From positions 55,460,501 to 55,524,500 of the forward strand of contig JANJXV010000013.1 of assembly GCA_024803745.1 (NCBI GenBank): a stretch of 64,000 nucleotides of DNA. The letters run 5' to 3'. Shown here piece after piece: positions 54,871 to 64,000 of this stretch. Below the pieces are notes generated by a model, which saw only the letters and a list, made by a program, of their open reading frames with translations, did not search any database and was not told the origin of the DNA. Position numbers and translations under genes: made by a program. The stretch's first letter is position 1. Each line of letters starts with the position of its first letter. Source of the stretch: Megascapheus bottae (Eukaryota; Chordata; Mammalia; Rodentia; Geomyidae).

Positions 54871-54950
54871 TCCCTCCCTCCCTCCCTCCCTCCCTCCCTC
54901 CCTCCCTCCCTCCCTCCCTCCCTCCCTCCCTCCCTCCCTCCCTCCCTCCC
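54871..54950 (+). repeat. Pure (TCCC)20 microsatellite
   Basis: Eighty bases of uninterrupted TCCC. The purine strand, (GGGA)20, is an ideal G-quadruplex/triplex former. Purity implies recent expansion and likely length polymorphism. Confidence 0.97.
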
Positions 54951-55761
54951 ATGTTCCCCTTCTCCATTAGGTGCCATTAGGGCACCTGGCAGCCAAGGAG
55001 GTGCCACTCCAAACCTAGTGTGGACACAGCATGTGTTTTGCAGGAAGGAGAGGGTGGAGCAGCAGGAGGACCGGTCCTCTCGGCCAGTGGTGAGGACGAT
55101 TCCTAGCAATTCTCCCAAAGCTGTCCACACTAGCAGATGGCCCAGCAGGGGCCTGTATCTGGAAAGGGAGGACTCTGGCTCTGCGGAGGGCCCGAGCCAC
55201 TGGGAGGTGGGACTGGCAGACATGACTCGGCTACCTGAATCTCCAGGAACTCGCTTTGCTCTTCCTCCGTCTGGGGTGAAGCTGTGGGCTGAAATGAGGG
55301 TCTCTTAAGACGAGGCCCTTACGAGGCTGGGGTTCATCTGGACACACTGTTTGTGGGGCGTCTCTGCTCTGGTTGGTAAGAGCTTCCGAGCCCAGCACAG
55401 CGTGGCCCTGGTATTTCTGGTCTACCCTGGCATCGTAGGCAGTGCTCTGTGGTCAGCCTTCAGCAGGTCTGGCCAGCACCCAGGGACCCCCCTCCCCTAT
55501 CTCTATCTCTCTCTCCTTCAGGTTCTAGGTGCTTCTGCCATCTCAGTCCCTCCTGGGGAGGGGGGATCTATGGAACTCTGTTTTTTGTTGGCTGTGATCT
55601 TACCATGCTACATTTGGGGGTTTGTCTCTAAGCACAGGTCCGGGGCCTGTGGGGCTCAGCGTGGGTGTCCACAGCTGTGTGGCTGTCCACCTCTGTCAGC
55701 AGCAGCACCATTTCCTTTGAAGAGACCCCTGTGTGGATTGGAAGGACTCTCAAGTGGATTC
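54951..55761. other. Unique noncoding sequence
   Basis: Nothing recognised. Confidence 0.45.
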
Positions 55762-57257
55762 TGGTGATGGTGATGGTGATGATGATGGTGGTGGTGGTGG
55801 TGGTGGTGGTGGTGGTGATGACGATGATGGTGGTGATGACGGTGGTGGTGGTGATGGTGATGATGATGGTGGTGGTGGTGGTGATGGTGGTGGTGGTGGT
55901 GGTGGTAATGATGATGATGGTGGTGATGACGGTGGTGGTGGTGATGGTGATGATGATGGTGGTGGTGATGGTGATGATGATGATGGTGGTGATGATGGTG
56001 ATGGTGGTGATGGTGGTGGTGGTGGTGGTGATGGTGATGATGGTGATGATGATGCTGATGCTGATGGTGGTGATGGTGGTGATGATGATGCTGATGCTGA
56101 TGGTGGTGATGGTGATGATGGTGGAGGTGATGGTGGTGGTGATGATGATGGTGATGGTGGTGGTGGTGGTGGTGATGATGATGGTGGTGGTGGTGATGAT
56201 GATGGTGGTGGTGATGACGGTGGTGGTGGTGATGGTGATGATGATGGTGGTGATGGTGATGATGGTGGTGGTGATGGTGATGATGATGGTGGTGGTGATG
56301 ATGATGGTGGTGGTGGTGGTGATGATGGTGATGATGATGGTGGTGGTGGTGGTGGTGGTGATGATGGTGATGATGATGGTGGTGGTGGTGGTGGTGGTGA
56401 TGATGGTGGTGGTGGTGATGGTGGTGGTGGTGATGATGATGATGGTGATGATGGTGGTGGTGGTGGTGGTGGTGGTGATGATGGTGGTGGTGGTGGTGAT
56501 GGTGGTGGTGGTGGTGATGATGGTGGTGGTGGTGGTGATGATGATGGTGGTGGTGATGGTGATGATGGTGGTGGTAATGGTGATGATTGTGGTGGTGGTG
56601 GTGATGGTGATGATGGTGATGATGATGATGGTGGTGGTGGTGGTGATGGTGGTGGTGGTGGTGGTGGTGATGATGGGGTGGTGGTGATGATGATGGTGGT
56701 GGTGGTGGTGATGATGATGGTGGTGATGGTGATGATGATGATGGTGGTGGTGGTGGTGATGATGATGGTGGTGGTGATGATGATGGTGATGGTGGTGGTG
56801 GTGATGATGATGGTGATGGTGGTGGTGATGATGATGGTGGTGGTGATGATGATGATGGTGGTCGTGGTGGTGGTGATGATGGGGTGGTGGTGGTGATGAT
56901 GATGATGATGATGATGGTGATGGTGGTGATGGTGATGATGATGGTGATGGTGGTGGTGATGATGATGGTGGTGGTGATGATGATGATGATGGTGATGGTG
57001 TTGGTGGTGGTGATGGTGATGATGGTGATGGTGGTGGTGGTGGTGGTGATGGTGATGGTGTTGGTGGTGGTGATGGTGGTGATGATGGGGTGATGGTGGT
57101 GATGATGATGGTGATGATGATGATGATGGTGATGGTGGTGATGATGATGGTGATGGTGGTGGTGATGATGATGATGGTGGTGATGATGATGATGATGATG
57201 ATGATGGTGATGGTGGTGGTGGTGGTGATGATGGTGGTGGTGATGGTGATGATGATG
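55762..57257 (+). repeat. TGG/TGA trinucleotide array (about 1.5 kb)
   Basis: GGT and GAT triplets in patchy blocks, with minor GAC, AAT and GCT variants. GATGCTGATGCTGATGGTGG occurs at about 56048 and 56087, the latter followed by GGTGGAGGTGATGGTGG as in the 4.6-kb array. Minus-frame runs of poly-His, Thr/Ile and Ser/Pro up to about 700 codons are not genes. Confidence 0.95.
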
Positions 57258-58694
57258 CCAATATTGCTGCTGCTGGTGTCGGAGGCTGAGGACTCCCTTG
57301 CAACTGGGACGGAGGCAGAGAAAGCAGAGGCTCCCTGAGGCTCTTGTGCCAGGCCAGCAGGGGGTGCTGTGACTTGGGTGACCCGTGGTTGCTGGCTCTC
57401 GTCCCTGCCTCCCCAATCCTGGGGGCACCTGTGAGATGAGAGGTAGCCCTGCGCCCTTTGCCTGGGACTGTGGGCTTCCAGCTTCTTGGAAGACATCAGG
57501 CGGGGAGGAGGAGGTGGAGAGGCCGGAGGCATGGAGGATGGAGCCTGCCTGACCTGGACAAGCTGGGCCACTGCTGTGTCCCTCCTCAGCTCTGGCAGCC
57601 TGCTGGCACAGGGCCGGTCTGGCACCCCCCGGCCGCCTCGCCTCTAAGACAGTGGGTCCCTCCGCTTCACGCTGGCTGCAGGGAAAGCGCATGCCGAGAA
57701 GTGGCCAGGAACGCCCAGCAGGCCTGGCCGCTGCTGCCGAGGGCTGGCAGTGCACCTGCCCCGGGTCTCGGGAGTCCAGGGATGCAGGTGAGGCCTGGCT
57801 CTGCCCACTCGGCGGCGGAAGGTCCGAGGTTACTCAAGACAATGCCGTGAGACGCTCAGTGCTCCTCACACCCCCCCACCCCGCATGCCCAGAAGAAGAA
57901 ACTGAGGCACCAAGCAGGCACTAGCGGCCCAGACGTGCTGCTCAGGGGCACCTGCTGGATCTGAGCCCTGAACTGGAGAGGTATTGATGGTTCGCGTTTG
58001 GGGGCTCATGGTGCCCACCTCCTCCCTGCAAGCCAGGTCCAGCCCAGGGCACCCACCCTGCAGGCTCACGGAGCAGGGCGGCCTGTCCCAGCTCCTGAGA
58101 ATATCCACCCACCATCTCTGCTGGTCTCTGTGGCTGGAAGATGGGGATCTGGAGTCACAAGTGCCACCCCTGGTTACTTAGAGGACGAAGCCAGCCTGTG
58201 ACGCTGGGGTCCGGAGGCCCTGTCCACACCACAGCTGGCGAGTAAATTATGCTGTGTTATACACCCATGAACCCACCACACGCTGCTTCACCTCCACCTC
58301 CCCCTAGGCAAACACCATTCTAAGTCTGGCACTGGAGCTGTCTAGAAAATTCTAGGCGCTTAGTCTGGATTCTTTGCTCCGAGTCAGAATTTTGAGAAGG
58401 GTCTCTGTTTGTTTGGGTCCACAGCCCAAGTGTTCTTTAGGGGCTGGACTGAGCCCCACCACAGCGACCCTTACCACTGGCCACTGTGCTTCCCTCACAC
58501 TGCAGGAGGGGACTTGAGGTCCCCCACCCTAGTCGGCCTGGTGTCCCTGGCTCCTCTGAGCTGCTGAGTGGGGGAGGGGAGTGAAGATGAACTTGGGGTG
58601 CAGTGGAAGCCCCTCCCCCTGGGTGGCCACGCTGGGCTCTAGGCAGAAGGAAGCCCCCCACGGTCCAGCGAGGCTTTTGCAAAGTGAAGAAGGG
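57258..58694. other. Unique GC-rich noncoding sequence
   Basis: Holds a CTCF-like motif (57354-57368) and a possible reverse MIR remnant at about 57888-57970 (AGAAGAAACTGAGGCACCAA). No gene recognised. Confidence 0.45.
57354..57368 (+). promoter_or_regulatory. CTCF-like motif
   Basis: CCAGCAGGGGGTGCT matches the CTCF core (CCASYAGRKGGCRS) except T for C within GGC. The known factor preference is recalled, not scored. Confidence 0.45.
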
Positions 58695-59402
58695 ATGGGG
58701 GGTCCAGGGTGCATGGCGTGTGGGGTGAGGGAGCTGAGGAGATGGGGTCCAGGGTGTATGGCGTGTGGGGTGGGGAGCTGAGGAGATGGGGTCCAGGGTG
58801 CATGGCGTGTGGGGTGGGGGAGCTGAGGAGATGGGGTCCAGGGTGCATGGCGTGTGGGGTGGGGGAGCTGAGGAGATGGGGTCCAGGGTGCATGGCGTGT
58901 GGGGTGGGGGAGCTGAGGAGATGGGGTCCAGGGTGCATGGCGTGTGGGGTGGGGGAGCTGAGGAGATGGGGTCCAGGGTGCATGGCGTGTGGGGTGGGGG
59001 AGCTGAGGAGATGGGGTCCAGGGTGCATGGCGTGTGGGGTGGGGGAGCTGAGGAGATGGGGTCCAGGGTGCATGGCGTGTGGGGTGGGGGAGCTGAGGAG
59101 ATGGGGTCCAGGGTGCATGGTGTGTGGGGTGGGGAGCTGAGGAGATGGGGTCCAGGGTGCATGGCGTGTGGGGTGAGGGAGCTGAGGGTAAGGGGTCCAG
59201 GGTGCATGGCGTGTGGGGTGGGGAGCTGAGGAGATGGGGTCCAGGGTGCATGGCGTGTGGGGTGAGGGAGCTGAGGAGATGGGGTCCAGGGTGCATGGCG
59301 AGTGGGGTCAGGGAGCTGAGGAGATGGGGGCCAGGGTGCATGGCGTGTGGGGTGGGGAGCTGAGGGTAAGGGGTCCAGGGTGCACGACCTGTGGGGTGGG
59401 AG
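58695..59402 (+). repeat. 46-bp minisatellite, about 15 copies
   Basis: The unit contains GAGCTGAGGAGATGGGGTCC, AGGGTGCATGGCGTGTGGGG and TGGGGG, with 45- or 46-bp periods. Copies 58784-59120 are virtually identical. End copies carry GAGGGTAAGGGG or TGAGGGAGC variants. The homogeneous centre and variant edges are typical of active minisatellites. Confidence 0.95.
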
Positions 59403-59838
59403 GAGCCATGGCCAGCATGTGGAGGCGTGGTGGAGGGCACAGGTAGCACAAGGGCTCCACCCCAGCTGGGGCAGAGTCAGGTTCACCCTGCCAAGCCAGG
59501 CCAGGCCCTGGCAGAGTCACAGGGGAGGGGGCGGCCTGCCCATGGTGGGCCATTGCTCGTGTACACCCAGCCAATGAACCATGGAATCAAATCTGCACAA
59601 ACCCCAGTCTTCAGGGGAGGAGAGGAAGGTCAGAGGACCAAGTGTGGTCTTGCAGGAGGCGCGGCCAGTGCCCGTGGGGCGCCCCCTGCTGCTCAGAAAA
59701 CCACCTGCATGTGCTCTGGGGGCCGCAGGCCCGGTGCTGGGCCATCCTGGCTCTGGCTGAGGACACCCAGCAGCAGGCCGGGCCCTGGCCACACCTGGAG
59801 AGCAGTACATAGCCTGTGCCATTCAGGATCCATGGTAC
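59403..59838. other. Unique GC-rich sequence
   Basis: Contains the minus-strand CTCF-like motif at 59678-59692. Nothing else recognised. Confidence 0.45.
59678..59692 (-). promoter_or_regulatory. CTCF-like motif
   Basis: Reverse complement reads GCAGCAGGGGGCGCC, a close match to the CTCF core including the intact GGGGGCGC. It is convergent with the motif at 57354. Confidence 0.5.
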
Positions 59839-59963
59839 AGAGACATACCAGGAGGGGGTTGTGGAGAATGGTCACCCCATCCTCAGGGAGGAAGCTGGTA
59901 GAGAGACATACCAGGAGGGGGTGTGGAGAATGGTCACCCCATCCTCAGGGAGGAAACCGGGCC
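59839..59963 (+). repeat. 63-bp tandem duplication (two copies)
   Basis: AGAGACATACCAGGAGGGGG at 59839 recurs at 59902, and both copies continue through AATGGTCACCCCATCCTCAG. They differ by one T deletion and a few substitutions at the end. Confidence 0.9.
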
Positions 59964-60069
59964 AGAGAAGACCTGCCTGCCACAGGACCATGGGGCCACC
60001 CGAGCTTCCACAGCAAGAGCTCTGTGACAGCATCATCTCCCTAGTGATGTGTCCAGCCAGGGACATGCA
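59964..60069. other. Unique spacer
   Basis: Nothing recognised. Confidence 0.4.
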
Positions 60070-60640
60070 CTCACTCACTCCTCATCTATCCTCCATCCAT
60101 CCTCTACCATCCTCCACCATAATCCATCATCCATCATCCATTTACTGTCCACAACCATCCACCATCCACCATCTACCGTCCATCATCCACCATCCATCAT
60201 CCATTTACCATACACAACCATCCACCATCCACCGTCCACCATCCACCATCCACCGTCCACCGTCCATCGTCCATCGTCCACCATCCACCATCCATCATCC
60301 ACCATCCATCATCCATTTACCATACACAACCATCCACCATCCACCATCCGCCATCCGCCATCCGCCATCCCTCATTCCTCATCCACCACCCACCATCCAT
60401 CATCCACCATCCATCCATCCACCATCCATCCATCCATCCATCCATCCACCATCCACCATCCATCCACCACCCATCATCCATCTATGCATTGTCCATCCGT
60501 CCATCTATTCTTCCAGCCAACATCCATCACCCACTCATCCATCCACCCATCCACTCGTGTGTATTCATTTGCTCTTCCATCTATGCATTTAACCACTCCT
60601 CCATTCATCAAGTCACTCCCATTTATTCACCCATTCATCC
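60070..60640 (+). repeat. CCATCATCCA/CCACCAT array (about 0.57 kb)
   Basis: ATCCACCATCCATCATCC units. A longer block with CATCATCCATTTACCATACA and CAACCATCCACCATCC occurs at about 60190 and 60307, with a third diverged copy near 60130. CpG-bearing variants (CCGTCCACC, CCGCCATCC) cluster at 60220-60365. The tail is degenerate. Confidence 0.93.
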
Positions 60641-62612
60641 GTCTCCTCCTGCACGCGTGTGGGGTGAAGCTTGGCGTATGTGCCCATCCCCATCCTCTTC
60701 CTCCTCACTCCCTCGTGAAGCCTGGCAGGGACTTGTGTCCTGGCTGCTCGGGGTATTCTGCTTCCTGGGCATGGGCGCGTGAGCGCTGGCGTGGCCTCGG
60801 GAACCTGCTTTGGGCCCCCTGTGCGCTGTGGGCATTCAGGGAGACGGCTGGCGATGTCCTGACACTCGCTGTGAGAGACAGTTGGCGTGGATCTCTGGCT
60901 GCTGGGCTGGCCCCTGTTCCCACTCTCCCTCTGCCATGTGAGGACACGAGGAGAAGGTGGACATCGCCCCCCCAAAGATGTCCCTGGATGGCCCCCAGCC
61001 AGCCGGCCCCGACCTTCCCGCCTCCTGAGCTGGAGCCTTGGGCTTCTGGTTGTTTCTACGCCTCTAGTGACAGATCTGACAAGGCAGGAGGCCAGGTGTG
61101 ACCCCGCCCATCCCCCCCCCCCCCCGCAGCAAGATGGCTCCTGGGAGGAGACATGAGGAAGCAGTAGAGAAATCGGTGATCAGGCCATGAGGGAAGCCAG
61201 AGAGACACCGAGTCCCTCGGCTCTCTGAGCTCAGTGCACTCAGCCCCACCAGCAGTGATGCCGCGCTTCTCCTCGCGCCCCAAGAGGGGCCACCAGTGTG
61301 GCTGTGGTGCTGGGAGGCTGCCAGGAGTCCAGGCTGGCTGGGGAGAGCAGGACTCCCACTCCGGCCCCTCTGGCGTGGCAGCTTCCCAGACGAGGGAAAC
61401 CACAGCTGCTCCGTGGTCAGTGGCTGCCTCCCTGTGCCCCCGCTCTGGGCTCAGGGCCTCCTCCCCACACTGCCCAGGGCCCCCTGCCCCCTGAGGGTGC
61501 CCTCCTGCCCACCCGGAGGGGCTGGGTGAGGGCAGATGGCCAGAGGCAGCAGGAAGAGCCGGGAGCCCGGGGTTCCTGAGTCTGTGGGTCCCAGGAATGC
61601 AGCCCCACCACCCGGCAGGCCCAGGCCCAGCCGAGCTGTCTGTGATCTCCTTCCAGGCCCGGGATGCACAAACAGCAATTTCAGGCCCCCTGAGGGGCCT
61701 CTGGCCGGAGATGCTCAGCAAGGGCCCTCCCTCCCTCCCTCCTGCCAGCCCCCATCCGCAGACCCAGCACCAGCCAGGCCCCGACCAGAAAGGTCACGGA
61801 GGGAGGGGGCGGAGGGCCTGGAGGGGCCACTGAGCCTGCTCTGAATCTGGATGTCCACAGCAGCCTATCCGCAGAGGTCCCCAGAATACCTCCCAGTGGA
61901 AGAGCGGGGTGAGAGGGCGGGTGAGGGGTGCGGAAGGGAGAATGTCCTGGTCCTACATTGGGCTCTGGACCCCAGCGCCTGTACATGACTTTTCCTGGGA
62001 CCCAGCGCGGTGCAGAGCTGATTCGCATGGTGCAAGGCCCGTAATCTGTTCCAGCTGCTTCCCTGCAAGAGCTCAGTGGCGCTCCATGTGGGGAGGCGGC
62101 CTGTTACCCCACCTCTGTCACCCCACCTCGGGCCTCCGACGCTGAGGGGGACCAATACATGTCTGACAGACTCTGTTGGGGATCCCTTGGCAAATCCCGG
62201 GGTTCTGGGTGCCACATGAGCCCCAAGTCGGGGACATGGAGAGGCTAGCACAGAGGGGGCCAGCTTCCCGAGCACTGGAGGAGCCTGGAGGCGGGGATCG
62301 ACCCTGACCCCTTCCCGCCGCCCCCCAGGCGTGGTCAGGGGAAGGGCAGAGGACGCAGGAAGGGGTGGCACATGGTTGACTTTCCAATGAAGGCGCGGCT
62401 TACAGAGAAACAGCTCAGGGAGTTTTCAACTGGATTTTATCAGGGTTTTGTGGAAGTCCATGCCCCCCCAGCACAGTGCCCCAGCCCCCCAATATCCACC
62501 ATCCTTCCACCCTTCCCCAGCAACTGCTTTTCCTACAGTTTGGTATAAATTGAAGCCAGGAATGGTCTGTAGACCTCCTCACCTCCCTCCTCCTCTTCCT
62601 CTTCCTCCTTCT
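60641..62612. other. Unique GC-rich noncoding sequence
   Basis: A C-run lies near 61113-61125. No exon or repeat recognised, despite several frames of 150-220 codons without known domains. Confidence 0.5.
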
Positions 62613-62705
62613 TACAGTGGGATTTGAACTCAGGGTCTCTCTTTTCATAGAGAGGGGCTCGGCCACTTGGTCCATGTCTCCAGGTCTGCTTTTGCTTGGT
62701 GCAGC
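62613..62705 (-). mobile_element. Possible older SINE fragment
   Basis: ACAGTGGGATTTGAACTCAG, GGTCTCTCTTTTCATAGAGA, GGCTCGGCCACTTGGTCC and TCTGCTTTTGCTTGGTGC resemble the tRNA-like half of the older SINE family at 18835. It is diverged. Confidence 0.45.
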
Positions 62706-63284
62706 TGTTGGCTGTGAGTGTGCCTGGTGTGGGTTTATTGGCTGTGTCTTGCCGCCCCGGGGGGCGCCCCTCGCCCTGTGGTCGATCAGGAGCCCTGTGG
62801 ATGGTAACAGACGTAAACACTGCAGAGAAACAGTTTTATTTCTTCCTTTTCTGTTTTCAATTCCCCTGCTGCTGTTTTCATTCTTCCTCCCGGCCTCCCT
62901 CCTTCCTTGCATAATTTTAGTCTCCTTGCGAAGGCGGGTGGATTCTGAGGTGCAGGGTGGGCAGGGTAGGGGGACACTTCATCTTTTCCTCGGTCTTGAA
63001 GGGAGAATGCTTGGCTGCTCTCGCACCCAGCGTCTGCCCGGGGTACAGGGGAGCCATCGGGCACTGAGCTGTACAGGGCTGGCTCCGGGTCCGGGGGCCT
63101 CATGCTGTGTGCGTCGATCCTGCCGCCAAGGCCAAGTGTGAGGGGTAGCTGTGCATCCTCGCAGGGACTGAGCGGTCCCCGGGGCCTGTCCCACAAGTGG
63201 TGCCAGCCCAGCCACCTCAGGGAACTGCACAGACACCCAGAGGTATGCCTGGCTCAACACGCAGGTGGCCATTCTGAAAGTCGG
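62706..63284. other. Unique noncoding sequence
   Basis: Nothing recognised. Confidence 0.45.
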
Positions 63285-63512
63285 ACTTCTACTCCTCCTC
63301 CTCCCTCTTCCTTGTCCTCCTTATCCCGCCTCCTTTCCCCCCCCTTTTCCTCCCTCTTCCTCTGCCCTTCTTCCCCTCTTCTTCTTTCCCCTTCTTCCTC
63401 TTCTTCTTCCTCTTTTCGGCCTCCTCGTTTTTCCTCTCCTCCTCCTCCTCCTCCTCCTCCTCCTCCTCCTCCTCCTCCTCCTCCTCCTCCTCCTCCTCCA
63501 CCTCCACTTCTG
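63285..63512 (+). repeat. Polypyrimidine tract with (CCT)n core
   Basis: CCTCCT, TTCC and CTTCTTCC words lead into a pure (TCC)n run of about 20 units at roughly 63436-63498. Strong purine/pyrimidine strand asymmetry. Confidence 0.93.
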
Positions 63513-63594
63513 CCTCCTCATCTTCCAGCCCCTCTGTGTATTTGTGAGATCATAACTCCTTGCAGACCTCCTGTTGGTTTTCACAATGGGGAAG

Positions 63595-63598
<4 letters not shown>

Positions 63599-63644
<46 letters not shown>
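63599..63644 (+). repeat. (TG)23 microsatellite
   Basis: Uninterrupted dinucleotide run of about 46 bp. Likely polymorphic and Z-DNA-capable. Confidence 0.97.
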
Positions 63645-63645
<1 letters not shown>

Positions 63646-64000
63646 TGGACAGCTGGTCTGTTTTCTTTGCAGGGACCATGGCTGGCCATTTTGGGAACCA
63701 ATAGCAGGGCAGAGGCTCCTGGACCCCCAGCCCCCATCACCCCATCTTCGGGCAGTGTGAGCCCAGGCCCCTCCCTTGGCTTCCAGCCAGGCAGGAGGGG
63801 GTCACAAAGCTGCGGCCCACCGCCCGTGTCAGCAGTGCAGGACCTGGGGCACAGCGTGTGAGTGAGGCTCCCTCGGCCCTCCCCGGCCCTCCCCCTCCAT
63901 GCCTGCTCTGCCCTCTGCACCCTCCCGGGTCTTGTCGAGGAGCCCTGGTGGCACAGACTGTGAACAACTGTATCTCATCGCAGCTCCTGGCTCCTGGGAC
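63645..64000. other. Unique noncoding sequence to the window end
   Basis: GC-rich. No gene or repeat recognised. Confidence 0.45.

Noticed and set aside
55628..57755. Open frames up to 699 codons with poly-His, Thr/Ile, Ser/Pro or Met/Val
   Set aside because: Direct translation of the TGG/TGA array in different frames, with no nonrepetitive domain of recognisable family at either end.
58437..59486. 349-codon minus frame with a repeated HPGPHLLSSPTPHAM-like peptide
   Set aside because: Exact reflection of the 46-bp minisatellite. The parallel frames in both directions are equally open.

Overview
This is mammalian nuclear DNA, most likely from a rodent of the superfamily Geomyoidea (kangaroo rats, pocket mice, gophers). 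The main evidence is a recurrent SINE. It has a B1/7SL-like head (a core reading CTAGCTACTCAGGAGG, with TCTCCAATTAACCACCAG further on) joined to a tail containing AGAAGTGGC, GCTGTGGCTCAAG and TTGAGCTGAAGAGCTCAGGG. Two ID-headed copies carry the same type of tail. From memory this matches the IDL-Geo class described for geomyoids. The genus is not resolved. The high GC content and the density of minisatellites suggest a distal chromosome arm; that is inference.

I find no protein-coding gene or exon I can defend, no rRNA or tRNA gene, and nothing bacterial or CRISPR-like. The very long open frames are shadows of tandem repeats: poly-Met/Val, His, Thr/Ile, Asp/Gly, Ser/Pro or His/Pro strings at 4.6-5.7, 46.7-48.5, 49.8-50.6 and 55.6-57.7 kb. 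The window reads as intergenic or deep intronic sequence.

Layout. 0-4.5 kb: unique GC-rich DNA with SINE and MIR fragments and a perfect CRE inside a GATA-motif cluster. 4.6-5.7 kb: TGG/TGA trinucleotide array. 5.7-8.4 kb: unique DNA with a conserved-looking block at 7.8-8.2 kb. 8.4-8.8 kb: polypyrimidine tract. 11.8-14.1 kb: CAAC/CATC and GGAT tetranucleotide arrays. 15.4-20.9 kb: a SINE-rich zone ending in an intact, unusual chimeric SINE with a 16-bp perfect target duplication. 21.7-22.8 kb: GC-rich minisatellites. 23-31 kb: mostly unique, with an old LINE-1 piece and three SINEs. 31.9-35.7 kb: CCAT arrays and a polypurine tract. 39.9-40.2 kb: 39-bp minisatellite. 42-46 kb: unique, with a conserved-looking block and a 16-bp palindrome. 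46.2-48.4 kb: GGAT array and a CpG-rich modular minisatellite. 49.8-50.8 and 53.4-54.6 kb: CCAT/GGAT arrays on either side of AT-rich conserved-looking blocks. 54.9 kb: pure (TCCC)20. 55.8-57.3 kb: second TGG/TGA array. 58.7-59.4 kb: 46-bp minisatellite between two convergent CTCF-like motifs. 60.1-60.6 kb: another CCAT array. 63.3-63.6 kb: polypyrimidine and TG repeats.

The best candidates for something undescribed are (1) the chimeric SINE at 20592-20945, (2) the shared internal variant motif in two TGG/TGA arrays 51 kb apart, and (3) the CTCF-motif-flanked minisatellite at 57.35-59.69 kb. No database search was possible, so repeat names rest on recalled consensus sequences and conserved-element calls are inferences from composition.
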